Source of the DNA: Athripsodes cinereus
Lineage: Eukaryota; Arthropoda; Insecta; Trichoptera; Leptoceridae
DNA: 64,000 nucleotides
Reading direction: 5' to 3'
Assembly: GCA_947579605.1 (NCBI GenBank)
Contig: OX388312.1
Span: 310,001 to 374,000 of the forward strand
Below the pieces are notes generated by a model. The model saw only the letters and a list, made by a program, of their open reading frames with translations. It was not told the DNA's origin and searched no databases. Each line of letters begins with the position of its first letter. The stretch's first letter is position 1. The translations under genes and the position numbers were made by a program. Below are positions 1 to 11,531 of the stretch, piece after piece.

Positions 1-767
1 TATATAATATTATGTATTGCGTCAAAAGTAATAAAAAGTACCTGCATAATGTTTTCAAACATAAAAAAATATCAGTCAATATTTCAGCGGCAAATTGAAA
101 GAAAGACCATTAATAATATGGATGATGTTTGTTTACTATTCAATGTGTTTGTGTGTAATTAGTGGGGAAAAAAGTGAAAGCGCCGCCGATGATAATCTAC
201 CTTTCCAGGAACATACCTGAAAAGGACTCGTTGATCTTTATTGTCGCCGTGACTAATTTTCTAAGACATTGTGGAAGGAAAGTGACGCGACTAGGCAATA
301 AATGTACTGGTACATAATGTAATTATTTTTATTCAAAATTCGAGTTAAACAAAATAAATTCGAATTAAACAAGATTTTTTAACATAAAATTTATGCGTTT
401 TTAAAGGGACCTGAAAAAAATTCGAATTATCCACAAATTCGAGTTATAGAAGTTCGAGTTAATCAAGTTAGACTGTATTATTATTATTCATGTTGAAATT
501 TGAAAATATAAAATATGTTTGAGCCATTGAGACCTATTTACTAAAAAGAAAGTAATTTTAAATAGAATACGCACATATTTTAATCCCATATTTATTATTT
601 GTGAAAACACAAATTAAAAAATGGTGTAACTCAAAATGTAAAAAATTTGAGTTATACCTATACAAATATATTGAGTTATATGATATAACAGCAATGCTTT
701 ATTACATAATATGAGACTTTGTAGACCCCTATATACCTATATATGTGTGTGTGTGTTTGTTTTGCAG
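1..767. other. Intronic/upstream sequence of TMEM87 with repeat remnants
   Basis: This is AT-rich sequence before the first visible TMEM87 exon and is probably intron. Around 325-478 there are repeated blocks reading TTCGAGTTAA or TTCGAATTA, ending in AAGTTAGACTGTA. Read on the other strand, this is the kind of terminal sequence seen on pogo-like DNA elements, but no matching left end is clear. No coding region is recognised before 768. Confidence 0.4.
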
Positions 768-2211
768 GACTGGAAAGAACTATGGATGGATGATGCATAC
801 TGGCATGTACTGTTCTCCGTAGTACTGCTGGTAATAATGGTACTATGGAGACCCACCAACAATAATCAGAGGTACGCCTTCACACCTCTACTGGATAATG
901 CTGATGATGATGATGGTGAGTAACAATAACTCTTATCTAACTATATGTACCTACTATTACTATACACATATATATTAAAGTAAGGCAAACATCACTATTA
1001 ACAAATATGTTTCTATTATTGATGATGAAACAGAATAAATGAAACGACATTGTTCAATAATTTGACATTTCTCAGTTTCTATTGACACTAAATATTATTA
1101 ATTTTACAACATCCATTTTTAAAGACTGTGTGCTACTTGACGTTCCATTTATTTTTGTTTGAAATAATCACATAAATACTCGTTTATTGAAAATTTGACA
1201 AGATAACCTACTATAGAATTGATTTGTGATCAATTGACTTTTTTTCTCTATTCATAACTTGTGCTGTGATACTGATAATTGTATTGTTCTTTTTGTGTTT
1301 TTTTGACTTTTTATTATGATTTTTGTGTCTTAATTTTCTATACTTGTGTGTACACTGTACATCATATGAACTATATATGTAAATATATAACATGTAAAAG
1401 TCTAGCAACGTGAATTATTAATAAATAAATAAATATATACAGATCCGACTCATTATGAGGATTAGTGGTAAACATCTTTAGAAACTATCAGTTTTATTAC
1501 ATATCGATGGCTTAGAGCACAGATGTTGTAAGTGCAGTTTTCATAGTTTTGAGATAATCAAAGTTGAAAGTTTGAGATGTCATACCATTTAGTACTAACC
1601 ACACATAGTTTTTGTTAAATATCTCGTCAATGACACAGAGTTACGCAATAATATTCCTACACGGAACATACTTCAGATGATATAGGTTCGCATGCGTATA
1701 ATAACTCATTTTAGGTATAAACTGCACTTACAACATCTGTGCTCTAAGCCATCGATAATGAAACTCCATGTTCACATTATTTTTGTGAAAATAGTAATTC
1801 AGAATAGATGCCACATCTTATCTCCAGCGTGACGTGTTTTAAAAAATACTAACAAAGTATCATAATATTCATTTTGGGGCACATACCTAGTTTATTTTGG
1901 TAAAATAAATAATCAATGATCAAAGCATTTTATAATTCTCATAAAGAGTGTATTATACTAAGTAGGTACTGTACTGGTTTACAGATGAGGAAGAACTATT
2001 TGTTAGTGATGCATATGGTGTGAAGATGAGAGGGTTCTCATTAGGGAGTGACACTGGAGAGAGACAACAAACAGCAGCAGACAGGCAAGCGGCTGCAGAG
2101 GAAGCAGATCTACGCTGGGTGGAGGAGAATATACCTGCTACAGCCCTGCCAGTGCTGGACTCTGATGAAGAAATGCTCAACACCAAGTTTGAGGTTTCCA
2201 AGATGCAGTAG
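768..2211 (+). CDS. TMEM87: TMEM87 family membrane protein, last two coding exons (partial)
   Basis: TMEM87A/B proteins are seven-helix Golgi and secretory-pathway membrane proteins. Exon A is 768-915 (acceptor TTTTGCAG, donor GTGAGT, 148 bases). Exon B is 1985-2211 (acceptor TTTACAG, stop TAG). They join in phase, with the last base of exon A completing an Asp codon. Exon A encodes the end of the last membrane helix ([14 protein letters not shown]) and then [14 protein letters not shown], a hallmark of the family. Exon B encodes the acidic cytosolic tail, including [20 protein letters not shown] and ending in EVSKMQ, which matches the conserved C terminus of animal TMEM87. Earlier exons lie to the left of the window. 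The assignment is from recognition of these motifs, so A versus B cannot be told apart. Confidence 0.9.
1504..1755. mobile_element. Short MITE in TMEM87 intron
   Basis: Inverted ends of about 37 bp (TCGATGGCTTAGAGCACAGA inward, and its complement ending at 1755) bound a 252-bp element. TA dinucleotides on both sides fit a TA target duplication. It has no coding capacity and lies inside the intron between the two visible TMEM87 exons. Confidence 0.75.
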
Positions 2212-2684
2212 TCATTCTGACACGTGATATATATGTCGCAGTCGTTTTGAAGAATCCGTCCGTTTATAAACGGCGTCGTCGTTTTATAAACGGCAGGCAT
2301 ATTACAAAATGACGAAAGTATAATATTCAGGCAAATTACAATACGTCTAGGCGTTTTACAATCTGACTAGTCAAATTGAAGAATTTTAGTTCCATTTCTC
2401 ACCGTCTCATGGCGTTGCGCATCAAAACTAAAACTTACACGCATTCGTGTATAAGATTGCGCGGGAGATAGTCCCTTTAGTAACCACACCCTGCCAAACG
2501 AAAAACATATGTACCTAGATATGCAAGTTATATGAGATATTATAATAAATAAAATAAGTTAGTGTAAATGCTGGTTAATCAGAAAAAAATGTGAAATATT
2601 ATATCAATTCATTAGTTACTTATATTTCTGGTAAATTAAAAGTCATCAGATAATTTATTATTGTACTGCTAATATACCATCAAG

Positions 2685-2790
2685 ACATATCTCTCTAGTA
2701 GGGTAGCCAGCAGACCACCCCCATGTAATAAACGTGCAAGCCGTCCTTTCCGTGCCAACAAAAAATTAAGACATTCAGGATGTGCTGCAT
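2685..2790. repeat. LINE 3'-tail fragment (shared 'GGGTAGCCAGCAGACC' block)
   Basis: The block with ATACCATCAAGACATATC followed by GGGTAGCCAGCAGACCA recurs, somewhat diverged, at 17100-17165 and 46955-47010, and inverted at 11030-11085. It looks like the 3' end of one LINE family. No coding sequence is present here. Confidence 0.5.
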
Positions 2791-2829
2791 TTTGATTGTA
2801 TATTGTGTTTCAAATAATTATATTTGGGT

Positions 2830-3012
2830 TTTATGGGTTAGTTGGAAGATATCGCGCTTCTGCGATAAACTCGCCCATTGCACAAAATTTATTTGTCTAG
2901 TTTAAATTATTTATTTTCTCCTTGTATACTATTTTTGGGCAGTAAAGATTTTTATTATTATATTTTTATGTAAAATTTCTTGTAATCAACGCACAGTGAA
3001 GAATAAATAAAT
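2830..3012 (+). repeat. LINE 3'-tail fragment (GATCGC...CGATAAACTCGCC type)
   Basis: The sequence GGAAGATATCGCGCTTCTGC then GATAAACTCGCCC, followed by AT-rich sequence and a short AATAAATAAATAA end, recurs at 11310-11435, 44330-44460, 49190-49265 and, weaker, 54955-55080. This is the behaviour of a 3'-terminal LINE module left by 5'-truncated insertions. Confidence 0.5.
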
Positions 3013-3014
3013 AA

Positions 3015-3280
3015 GAATGTAAAATGAGGTGGTAACGCTCTTGCCTTTGAGTCACGAGGTCCCGGGTTCGATTCCCGGCCAGGGCAAAGTGAAGAATGAC
3101 CTTTTTCAAATTGTCCTGGATCTGGGTGTTATATGTAGGTGTATTTGTGTAGTGCATAGTATATGTGTGTATCGTCGCGTTAGTAAGTTAGTACCCATTA
3201 TACAAGATTTATCTTAGTTTGGGACTAGCTCGATCTGTGTGAATTGTCTATGTATGCATGTTTGTCTATTTAAAAAAAAT
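3015..3280 (+). mobile_element. tRNA-derived SINE
   Basis: The head is tRNA-like: an A-box-like GTGGTAACGC segment and a B box GGTTCGATTCC within CCCGGGTTCGATTCCCGG, spaced as in a tRNA gene. It lacks a cloverleaf acceptor stem. The body that follows (GGACTAGCTCGATCTGTGTG near 3222-3241) resembles LINE-derived SINE tails found in insects. It sits inside the long-inverted-repeat element and directly after a LINE tail. Boundaries are approximate. Confidence 0.75.
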
Positions 3281-4529
3281 GTTTTTATGTTCTGTACAAC
3301 TGCCTTTTACAGGACACTGAAAATTTACTGAAAAGAGTGGGAGACCAATTCATTGCTGGATGCTCTACGGAATATTGTTGTATTAATTTTAAAAAATCTT
3401 TGTCAAAATGGTTGATTCAGTTGTATTTTTAATTTAATTCATTAATTAACACTCTAGCTTATTACCGCCTTACAAAAATATACTACTGTTATTGGACACA
3501 AATAATTATACCGAAATAATTTTAAATTAATTAATTATAAATTTTCATCAAAATACGTTTAAGGGTTGTCTAAACTATTACAAGACGACTTTCATTTTTT
3601 GCTCCTGATTATTGCGTAATTTAGGTAGTATCCTTTTTTGTGTAATTGCAAAGAGATAAATTGTTTTTAACAATTCATATAAAAATATTATGTACCCAAT
3701 TACTATCTGTGTACCTTAAGACTTGCAAATACAAAGCTTTATGGATTGTAAAAATAAATAAAAAATCGTTTTTCAAATACCATTGAGATAAAAAGACAAT
3801 GAAGACAATAAATAAAAAGACCTGACCTAAAATAAAGAAATAAAACAAATGTTAAATTGTTAATGCAGAAGAAGGGATATTTTTTTTACTACAGTTTACA
3901 AAAAAAAAACACTGTTTTGTGGTTACGCAATTTAGCATCCACCAAAAAAGTAGTTCATCTATTGTTAAAATGTAAACCAATTATAAAAAAAATATGTTTT
4001 AGCTATTTTGAAAAACAGAAGAATAGTGTACTGTTATTATTGTCTTATAGTTAAAAATAGTTTTTATTAATGTTGAATTATTTATTTATCCATTATTTGT
4101 GTACATTCATTACAATACAAACCTTTTTTAGAGAGATTTTATAGAGAAATGCATTCTTAAATACAATAAATATAAAGAAGGCAAGTTTCTTCTTCTCTTT
4201 TAAATAGCCCAAAAATTAATAAATCATAAATTACTTATTATACTATTTTAAAATACCTACTATCGGTGCGGCATTAAGTGATACTCATAATACGAGTACC
4301 TGTTAGTTTTACGCCACGACTATCTCCCGCGCAACCCCATATACATATGTATGTTTTGATACGCAACACCATGAGACGGCGACAAAGAACTAAAATATTA
4401 CAATTTGACTAGTCGTTTTGTAATATGCCGGAATGCAATTTTGTCATTTTATAATATGCCTGCCGTTTGTAAAACGACGACGCCGTTTGTAAACGGACGG
4501 ATTCTTCAAAACGACTGCGACATATATAT

Positions 4530-7500
4530 AATTATCTTATTGAATCATTTCATTCATCATATTCATCCTCATTATTATTACATCTTTGTAAATTTTGTTA
4601 CAACTTCACGACCACATCATCTTCTAGATAATTATGTTACGGTAGTGACTATATGAGTGTGTCTTGATTCACATTTAATATTGTGCACAGAAATACACAA
4701 GAATTTGACACAATGATACTGATCCCAACATTTCCTCAAATATTTGACAGTGATGTGACATAGAGAATGTAAATGGAAAATATTACAACATTTACTATCT
4801 AAATTGATCTATTACATGGTTGGTATAGATGCTAACCTCCTAGGGTCACTGTAGGTACATTGTGTAGAGGTTGTATATATATATATATATGTACTGCCAA
4901 TGGTTCGCTATTAATTCCAGTTCGCTAACATTATTATAAAGTCAGTGAATGTTGTTAAGTAATGCTTTTGTATATATTATTATGTATGAATGTGAGATGG
5001 TAACTATGTATGTATGTATTGTTAGGAAAGTTCCTTAATGTATTACTAATATTTTGTATCATTCTATCTGATGGTGCAGAATTCTCATCATTTGTCATTA
5101 AGTCGTAAGACATTTATATTATATTGTAAGATGTATGTGTATAAGAATGTGTGTGTGTGTATATATATATATATATAGTGGTGTAGACTAGTGGTAGTTC
5201 TCTCGTCTCATTTCTGATAGGTTTTCTGATATGTTGTCCATTTTAACTACCGACAGTATTTGGTAGGAATTCACATTAAATTTATTATATAAAATACTGA
5301 TACTAGACTTTCCTCAAAACAATTCATATTGGTCTATGTAAGTTAATGATTTGTGTCTCTCCATAAACTGTGATAGAATCAGAGAACTACACTATAGTGT
5401 ATGTCATGAGTGTGTATGTGTATGTTGTGTTACTGCAGTGTAAATATAATAAATTTTATGTAATGTAACAATAGTGAATATGCTGTGCAATGAGTCCTCC
5501 GTCTCTTTCTACATCATGAATTCTCATTGATCCCAAGAATGAGCTTGATGTAAGTTGTAAAGATTACGCTTTGTAAAACTCACTAAGTATTACTTCACCT
5601 TTAATGTACCGTGGTGGAATATCTCGTACTGATGCATGTATATCTTTAGTGTATATGGAGACTGTGGAACTTATTGTTTGATTGCCTCACATAACATTGC
5701 ACAAAATAATATCGTCCTTTGTATAAAACCCAAGGAAGATGATTCACCGTACTTATAATTATAATTTATGATTTCATCGGAACGAAGAAGAAAATCTAAA
5801 CTCATTGCAGACCAATCCGATGGATTGTAACTCACTATATATATAGATTTCATCTTAGAAATATGTTAGTTAGATAATACATATGTAAGACAACATAGCA
5901 ACACCTGTTGTGTATTATTATGTAATATTGCTTTACAGTTAGTATTATATTATTATTGTAGTGTTCAGTACAGTACAGTACAGCGGAGCGATGAGAGTGA
6001 TGACCAATGACTTTTACTGACATTGTGGAAGGTTTAAAAAATATATTTCTTTTAATACGGATTCTACATATAATATGTATACATACATCACTTATTTTTA
6101 ACAGTGTTACACTTGAAATTGTTTCATTCTCTCTCGTCATACAACAGCTGTACTGTGATACGTATCTGTCACAACTAATGTATTGTGCATTATTCATTAA
6201 TTATTTATTAATTATGTTAAGAAATATAATATTAAATATCTATTACTTAATAATAATAATGAATAGAGTCATGTCAGGAACCAAGTTCCACTGTGTGTCA
6301 CATTGTACAGATAACCCTCACAAATAATATTCATAATGTGTTCCTCCATCCTCAGTGCGCAATGTAACTTACTTATTTCAGTATAATTTATAAGTTACTT
6401 ACGATCTGGTGTAAATAAATATTTCTATACAATCAGGATGTTAATATATGGGAGAGAAGGGGGTGAGTGTGAGATATTAAAACATTGTGTATAACACATT
6501 TAACATTCTCATTTTAGTGATGAGGTATAGGTAAATAATTACATATTAATAAATAAAAATAGTTGTGTGCAGAGAGTTGGAAAGGGAAGAAGGGTATGAT
6601 ATAGTAACATATATATAATGTATAACATAACTAAATTGCTGTAGGGTCTAGTCATAGAAATTAATTGCATTGTGTTATTGGAATATCATGTAGAGGTGTG
6701 GTTCCGTGTCCCTATCTTGTGCACAAGGAGCACTGAGGCTACTCACTGTTGTAAAGAATAGGTTTGCAGTTTGCAATCTTTTAAGGACTCTTTAGTAATA
6801 ATTATGTAATAGTTTGTTAAAATATTTAAATAAAACTTTTTTAAATTTAATATGTTTATTATTTCAATCTTAATGTATCTAAAGTAATCTTATTGTTATT
6901 AGGTTCTTATATAACAGATGAACTTGTTAATCTGAATTTTAATAATTATATATATACAGTATATACACAGTATATATACTATCAGTGTTCAGTTTTCAAA
7001 TCAGGGGTTTAAATTTCACGCCAATGCAAAATAGTTAGGATGTTTGCCGCCGTGTGGCGCTAACAACTTGATTCCACCAATTACAGCATTGCCTTATATT
7101 TATAGTTCAGTGTGACAGGTTTGAGAATATAGCGACATAAGTGGCGAAAATTGGCTGAATTGTAGAACAAGATAATGTTATAATATGGCGAAGTTTTGTC
7201 AGCTTATTAAGGTTTTCGTTTTTGTAGTGTAGGAAACATTATCTTTGTTTGCTGCTAATATAAGCAGTTGTCTTTTACGTTTCTATCTCTTTTACAATCG
7301 TATTTCAAATCAACTCTACTTGCCAACAACTATCCTGCATTGTACATATTATAACCTGTGTGATAAATAAATCATCTGAAAACCTAAATAGTTTTACTGG
7401 AAGCATCAACCGAATCAACCCACCAATCAGGTTGTAGTTAGTTTGGTTTTTACACATAGTAAAATTGTGTTATAGTTTCATAAAAGAAAACAATCATCAA

Positions 7501-8014
7501 GGAAATATATTTTTCAATAAATATATAATTAGCATTAAGAATAATAAATAATGTTATGCATTGCACAGCATTCTCTCTCGGTTACCTTGTAAGACATGAT
7601 AGTTAGTAGTTAGAGGTACATGCAATATTTTTTTATGTTATTACATTTGTAAAAGCTGATTCAGGCGTTTATTGTATAAATAAATAAATATCTCGGGAAT
7701 AAGGAAAGAATAAATTTCCAGCTTTTTGCAATGTTCTGTAGATCCCAACGTATTGTATGGACTAACCCTTGTCCGATCACTCGATTTGAGCAACATTGGG
7801 AGCTGTCAATTCTTGGATTGGTGACCATTATACATGTAGTAAATGTAGAGTCAAATTTTAAGTGTATATAATATGTTTTGTTTTTAAAGTGAAACGGAAA
7901 TATTGTTTGCACCTTACTTATTTTGTATTCCTCAATATTTTGATAGTTTATCAACTCGGAATGCAAACCTTAGACACACCACTAATATATGTATAAAGGA
8001 GATATATAGATTAA
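4530..8014. other. TMEM87 3' UTR and intergenic AT-rich DNA
   Basis: No coding exon is recognised here. It holds TA and GT/TA microsatellites (about 4877-4890 and 5149-5176). Sequence downstream of the 2.3-kb element probably includes the rest of the TMEM87 3' UTR; AATAAA signals occur, for example at 6829-6834, but which is used cannot be told. The open frames between 5671 and 6327 show no protein-like composition. Confidence 0.4.
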
Positions 8015-8813
8015 TCATTGTGTGGTGTAAAGCAGTGTTGTAATTAATACTGCTAGACAGAGAAGGGTGACGCGTGGTAAAACTGTATGAGAGGAGGACT
8101 GTCCTGTGCCTGGCACCATGAGACTGCCCACATTGGAGTTACCTGCGTTCACATTCACCGGCTGGATCCCATTACCTAAACAAAATCAATTGATAGTTGT
8201 AAAGATTTTATATTAGAATCTAGAAACTAAAATGGAAGATTTACGTATTTGTGTAAAGAACACTAATTGATGACAATGTTTTCAATTGTATAGTTATTAT
8301 ATTTATTGTTTATAGTTGTACCTGTGTTACAGAGATCTGATGAGCATGCTCTGTAGTAGGTCCTGAAATCTCCGCTATCCACCATTGTATTGAGGTGAAC
8401 TGGATTACTCTCACAGCCACGATGGAAGGACGCTATCTTCCCTTGTGGATTCTGTATGTTGTAACATAATGTTGTAAGAGTATTTATATTTCACTAAATG
8501 ATGACAAGAATAATGTATCTTCTCTATTACCTGGTACTCCTGTCTCCGGATAGTGCAGTACCTGAGATTGCACTCCACAGAGGGTGTTCCTGGAACAGAT
8601 GAAGGACTACTGAGGCATAGAGCATTGTCAGACAATGAGCACACATAGCACTTGAGACCTGCAAATGTACAATATGTTTAACAACACTTTTTACATTACT
8701 ATTCACTCCTTATTAAAGTGTAAAATATAACCTCGATACATGTAATGCATTTTACCTTGAGATGTTGCGAGGAAGAGGAATAGTGTAAAGAAAGTGATAA
8801 GTGATGTAGCCAT
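8015..8813 (-). CDS. Ly6/three-finger family GPI-anchored protein (158 aa, complete)
   Basis: Four exons on the minus strand: 8813-8756, 8658-8531, 8451-8322 and 8175-8015. All have GT-AG introns and the phases join (477 bases, 158 codons plus TGA). Residues 1-20 are a signal peptide (LITFFTLFLFLATSQG). The mature part begins LKCYVCSL, the usual Ly6/uPAR opening, has cysteines spread through the domain, and closes with ACSSDLCN, the family's C-terminal Cys-Asn motif. A Ser/Thr/Gly linker then leads to a hydrophobic tail (VTLLCLAVLITTLLY), typical of a GPI-anchor signal. In insects, Ly6 proteins act outside the cell in junctions, ion-channel control and trafficking; I cannot say which subgroup this is. 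The start is the only ATG before the signal peptide. Confidence 0.9.
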
Positions 8814-9184
8814 TGTTCCTAACACATTAACATCACAAGAGGGGCAAACTAAATCTCAATATGCAGACAAAGATACTACATATTTGTAATACAATGCGCG
8901 TGAATAAATGAAGAATTTATAATATCTTATCTCTACCTGAGACATCTTATCTGAGATAATTACTACTACTACTCACTTTGTCAGCTATCTGATTAAATTA
9001 ATCACTCTTGTATAATCAGAGATGGATTATCATACTATTGTGTTGTATTAGTGGAATCCTGCGTTGTTTTGTCATGAGTAAATTAAATAATCTGTTTCTG
9101 CTTAAACGAGCAGAAATTAAATTTTCATTCAATATATTGATTATTTAAAGTAATCTTTTAAACTGAATTTATCTAACATCTACT
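8814..9184. other. Upstream region of the Ly6-like gene
   Basis: Presumed 5' flank and promoter of the minus-strand Ly6 gene. AT-rich; I see no clear TATA or initiator element to single out and no coding region. Confidence 0.3.
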
Positions 9185-9189
9185 ATACT

Positions 9190-9645
9190 ATACCCTCATG
9201 CCGTGTCCTCCCAAGTGGGGTAAGCATAGAGAACGGAATGCCAAACAGATCTATCTTTACACACTTCCTTCGCTTCCTCCACATTCATATACAGTTTCTC
9301 ATACACGCACGTCGGTTCCTCTTACTCAACACGTGGCCGTCCTTGAGAATTTGATCCACGTGATCAAGCCACGTGGTTCTCGGACGCCCACGCTTCCTCA
9401 CACCCTTTCTTTTAGACAAGAATATCCTTTTTGTCATTCTTACCTCGTTCATTCGTTCAGCATGTCCAAACCACTGTAGTTTATTCACACGCATTCTGTC
9501 CACAACACTCTTCTTGCATCCGCTCATTCTTCTAATATCCTCATTCTTCACTCTATCACGCAGCATTTTACCAACCATTCTTCTCAACGATCGCATCTCC
9601 ACTGCATTTATTCCACTGAACAGGGAGCAACCACACAGGACCCGA
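9190..9645 (-). pseudogene. LINE reverse transcriptase C-terminal fragment
   Basis: A 5'-truncated non-LTR retrotransposon remnant. The minus-strand frame 9602-9285 reads through ...KLQWFGHAERM... and RKRGRPRTTWLDHV, the signature C terminus of RTE-like endonuclease-reverse transcriptase proteins. Further along, in other frames, it reads on toward the conserved 'YPTWE' end. Reverse transcriptase catalytic motifs are absent, so it is dead. Confidence 0.8.
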
Positions 9646-9950
9646 TATTAGAAATAACTAAATCCAAGATTCTACCATTTATGTTAACATGAGAATTATA
9701 CTATTTGAGGTCACAGTATGCAATGAAGTCCACCAAAGCGCAAGAAGGAGAATCAGTAAAACCACTCGACAAACAGTAGCCCTCATCCTCAACCAGGAAC
9801 CAGACTATACCTGAAAGATTGTAATCACCCACGAGAAGAAACATGTCATCTGGTCGATCGTTCAGGAGAAGTGAGTAAGCATCAAGAGAGGATAAAAGTC
9901 TTGCGCCATAATCCGAGTTTCGTGGGAAATATGAGCAACAAATGTTCTCT
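9645..9950 (-). pseudogene. Jockey-like LINE endonuclease fragment
   Basis: Minus-strand translation gives FLLVGDYNLSGIVW at about 9840-9799, the GDFNLP-type catalytic motif of apurinic-type LINE endonucleases. It is followed by LVDFIAYCDLK near 9730 and NGRILDL, both usual in Jockey-clade proteins. No start and no reverse transcriptase part are joined to it. It is an internal fragment abutting an RTE-like fragment. Confidence 0.75.
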
Positions 9951-9979
9951 TATAAACATCAAATCATCTGCATATTAAT

Positions 9980-10130
9980 AATAATAAACTTTATTGCACA
10001 ATGTAGAACAAAGCTATAACAAATTAGTTAATAAGTTGATACAAATAAATGATATTGTGCAATGGGCAAGTTTATCGCAGAAGTTGCACACATCAATGCA
10101 TAAGTTCAACACCAACTTCCATATCTTTCA
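9980..10130. repeat. LINE 3'-end fragment
   Basis: The block AATAATAAACTTTATTGCAC then AATGTAGAACAAAG reads on the minus strand as a polyadenylated LINE end. A similar AATAAATACTTTATTCAATC block occurs at 27870. No coding sequence. Confidence 0.4.
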
Positions 10131-10189
10131 GAAATCGCATACCACAAAAACCACTCCAAGAGGGTATTGTTTACCCTAACGCAAGTGGA

Positions 10190-10720
10190 ACTTCACATTT
10201 GCAGTGAAGAGATTGCATGCATCAACTGGCTATGCACCCCATATTCCAACAACATGCACTAAAATCCTTCTAGGCCCATGCAATTGTACACCTTCTCCGA
10301 GTCCACGAACACACAGAAAAGCTTCTGATGTTTATCCGAAAACTTCTCTACGACCATTCATAGGGAGAATTTTTAATTGGTGCACCCTAAACCATTCAAA
10401 AAACCTCCTTGTGTATCCCATTTCTTATACTCAGTTGTCTTTCACTCTCTCTCAATTAAAATTCTCCCATACCTACAGGTAACCTACCAAACTCAGCAAG
10501 CTACTAGCCTAATAACTTCTGCATTCAACCCTAGGGCTTTTCTCCTTATATAGCGGACAGATGATGACCTTCCTCCAGTTCTCTAGAGTAATGCCTTCTC
10601 TCCAACAAATATTCAATAGCTCCTGCCACCACCGGAAAGTCCTCAATTCACCAGGCTCAATTAAGACACAATTATACCCTACAGCCTTACCACACTTAGC
10701 TTTTTGAGAAACATTTCAGT
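10190..10720 (-). pseudogene. LINE reverse transcriptase fragment, decayed
   Basis: Minus-strand pieces in N-to-C order: WRKVIICPLYKEK at about 10580-10540 (finger region of LINE reverse transcriptases, usually WRxxxIVPLYKGK), then FVDSEKVYNC at about 10300-10270 (counterpart of FVDxEKAYDxV) and LLEYGV. Stops and frame changes interrupt it. It may be the upstream part of the same LINE type seen at 9190-9645. Confidence 0.65.
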
Positions 10721-11531
10721 CATACATATCTTGTCATTTCAAAATAACTAATAACCAGTTGTATTAGATTATTCTTTATTGTATTTATTAAAATTTGTGA
10801 GGTTTATTTAATACAAAACAAAGCATTTCCTTATCATAAAACCTGAAGATCTTTACGTTTTACATACTAGGCAACTATGTAGGTAGGTACATAATGTTCT
10901 TGTTTTTATTCATGTAAATGAAGATTCGCGTTTTTCTATACTTATTTATTTACGTTTTAAAGTTATTGTCTTGTTTTCATGGATATTTTTTACTTTTTAA
11001 AATTTTTGTTCGATGGCTTAATTTTTTGTTGGCACAGGGAGTACCGCTTGCATGCGACTAGTTTGCTGGCTACCCCATTTAAGGAATGTGTCGTGATGGA
11101 ATAGTAGTACATTTCTGTTTGCTCTACTATTCAGTGTGACCAGATTTTATTTTCAATATCTACTAAATGGGAAAAAATATTCTTCATTCTATCATATTAA
11201 AGCATGATTCTCCTCAGTAACTTTTCAAGGATATTAGAAGAATGAGTGGATGCAAGAGGAGTGTTGAGAATAGAACGGCGCGAGGGAATAGATTAATTAT
11301 TTATTATTTTATTTTTCCGGGATGGCTGGAAGAAATCGCATATGCAATAAGCCCGCCTTTTGGTAATTTCTTGGAACAAAAACTTGTACACTGTATATAT
11401 TGATGCCAATAAAGTTTTATTTATTTAATATTTTGGTTTGCTTGAAGCTCGCCAATGCTCATTTTTTTTTTTGATCAATGAAGTGTTATTATTATTATCA
11501 TCTTACATTATTTTTTATTTATCATTTACAG
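10721..11531. other. Intergenic; LINE tail remnants
   Basis: There is an inverted copy of the GGTAGCCAGCAGACC-type block near 11030-11085, and a GGCTGGAAGAAATCGC then AATAAGCCCGCC tail at 11310-11435 ending in TTTATTTATTT. A fragment at 11235-11280 (AGAATGAGTGGATGCAAGAG) matches the complement of the LINE at 9500-9545. No host gene seen. Confidence 0.45.

Larger units (their letters stand above)
2227..4529. mobile_element. 2.3-kb element with long terminal inverted repeats
   Basis: The left arm (about 2227-2490) and the right arm (about 4310-4529) are inverted copies. The first 90 bases are nearly identical and identity falls further in. Each arm contains two short blocks reading CGTTTATAAACGGC or CGTTTACAAACGGC, then a CCGTCTCATGG segment and a GCGCGGGAGATAGTC segment. 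The interior has no credible transposase; it holds an older LINE tail and a SINE. Target duplication cannot be fixed because both junctions are ATATAT. The element begins 15 bases after the TMEM87 stop codon, so it lies in that gene's 3' UTR. Confidence 0.75.

Noticed and set aside
1953..2300. Minus-strand 115-codon frame across the TMEM87 last exon
   Set aside because: Antisense of the TMEM87 exon and the inverted-repeat arm; no motif.
3022..3095. Possible tRNA gene
   Set aside because: A and B boxes are present but the acceptor stem does not pair and a SINE body follows; it is a tRNA-derived SINE head.
9198..9651. Plus-strand 93- and 92-codon frames
   Set aside because: They are antisense to the LINE reverse transcriptase C terminus at 9190-9645.
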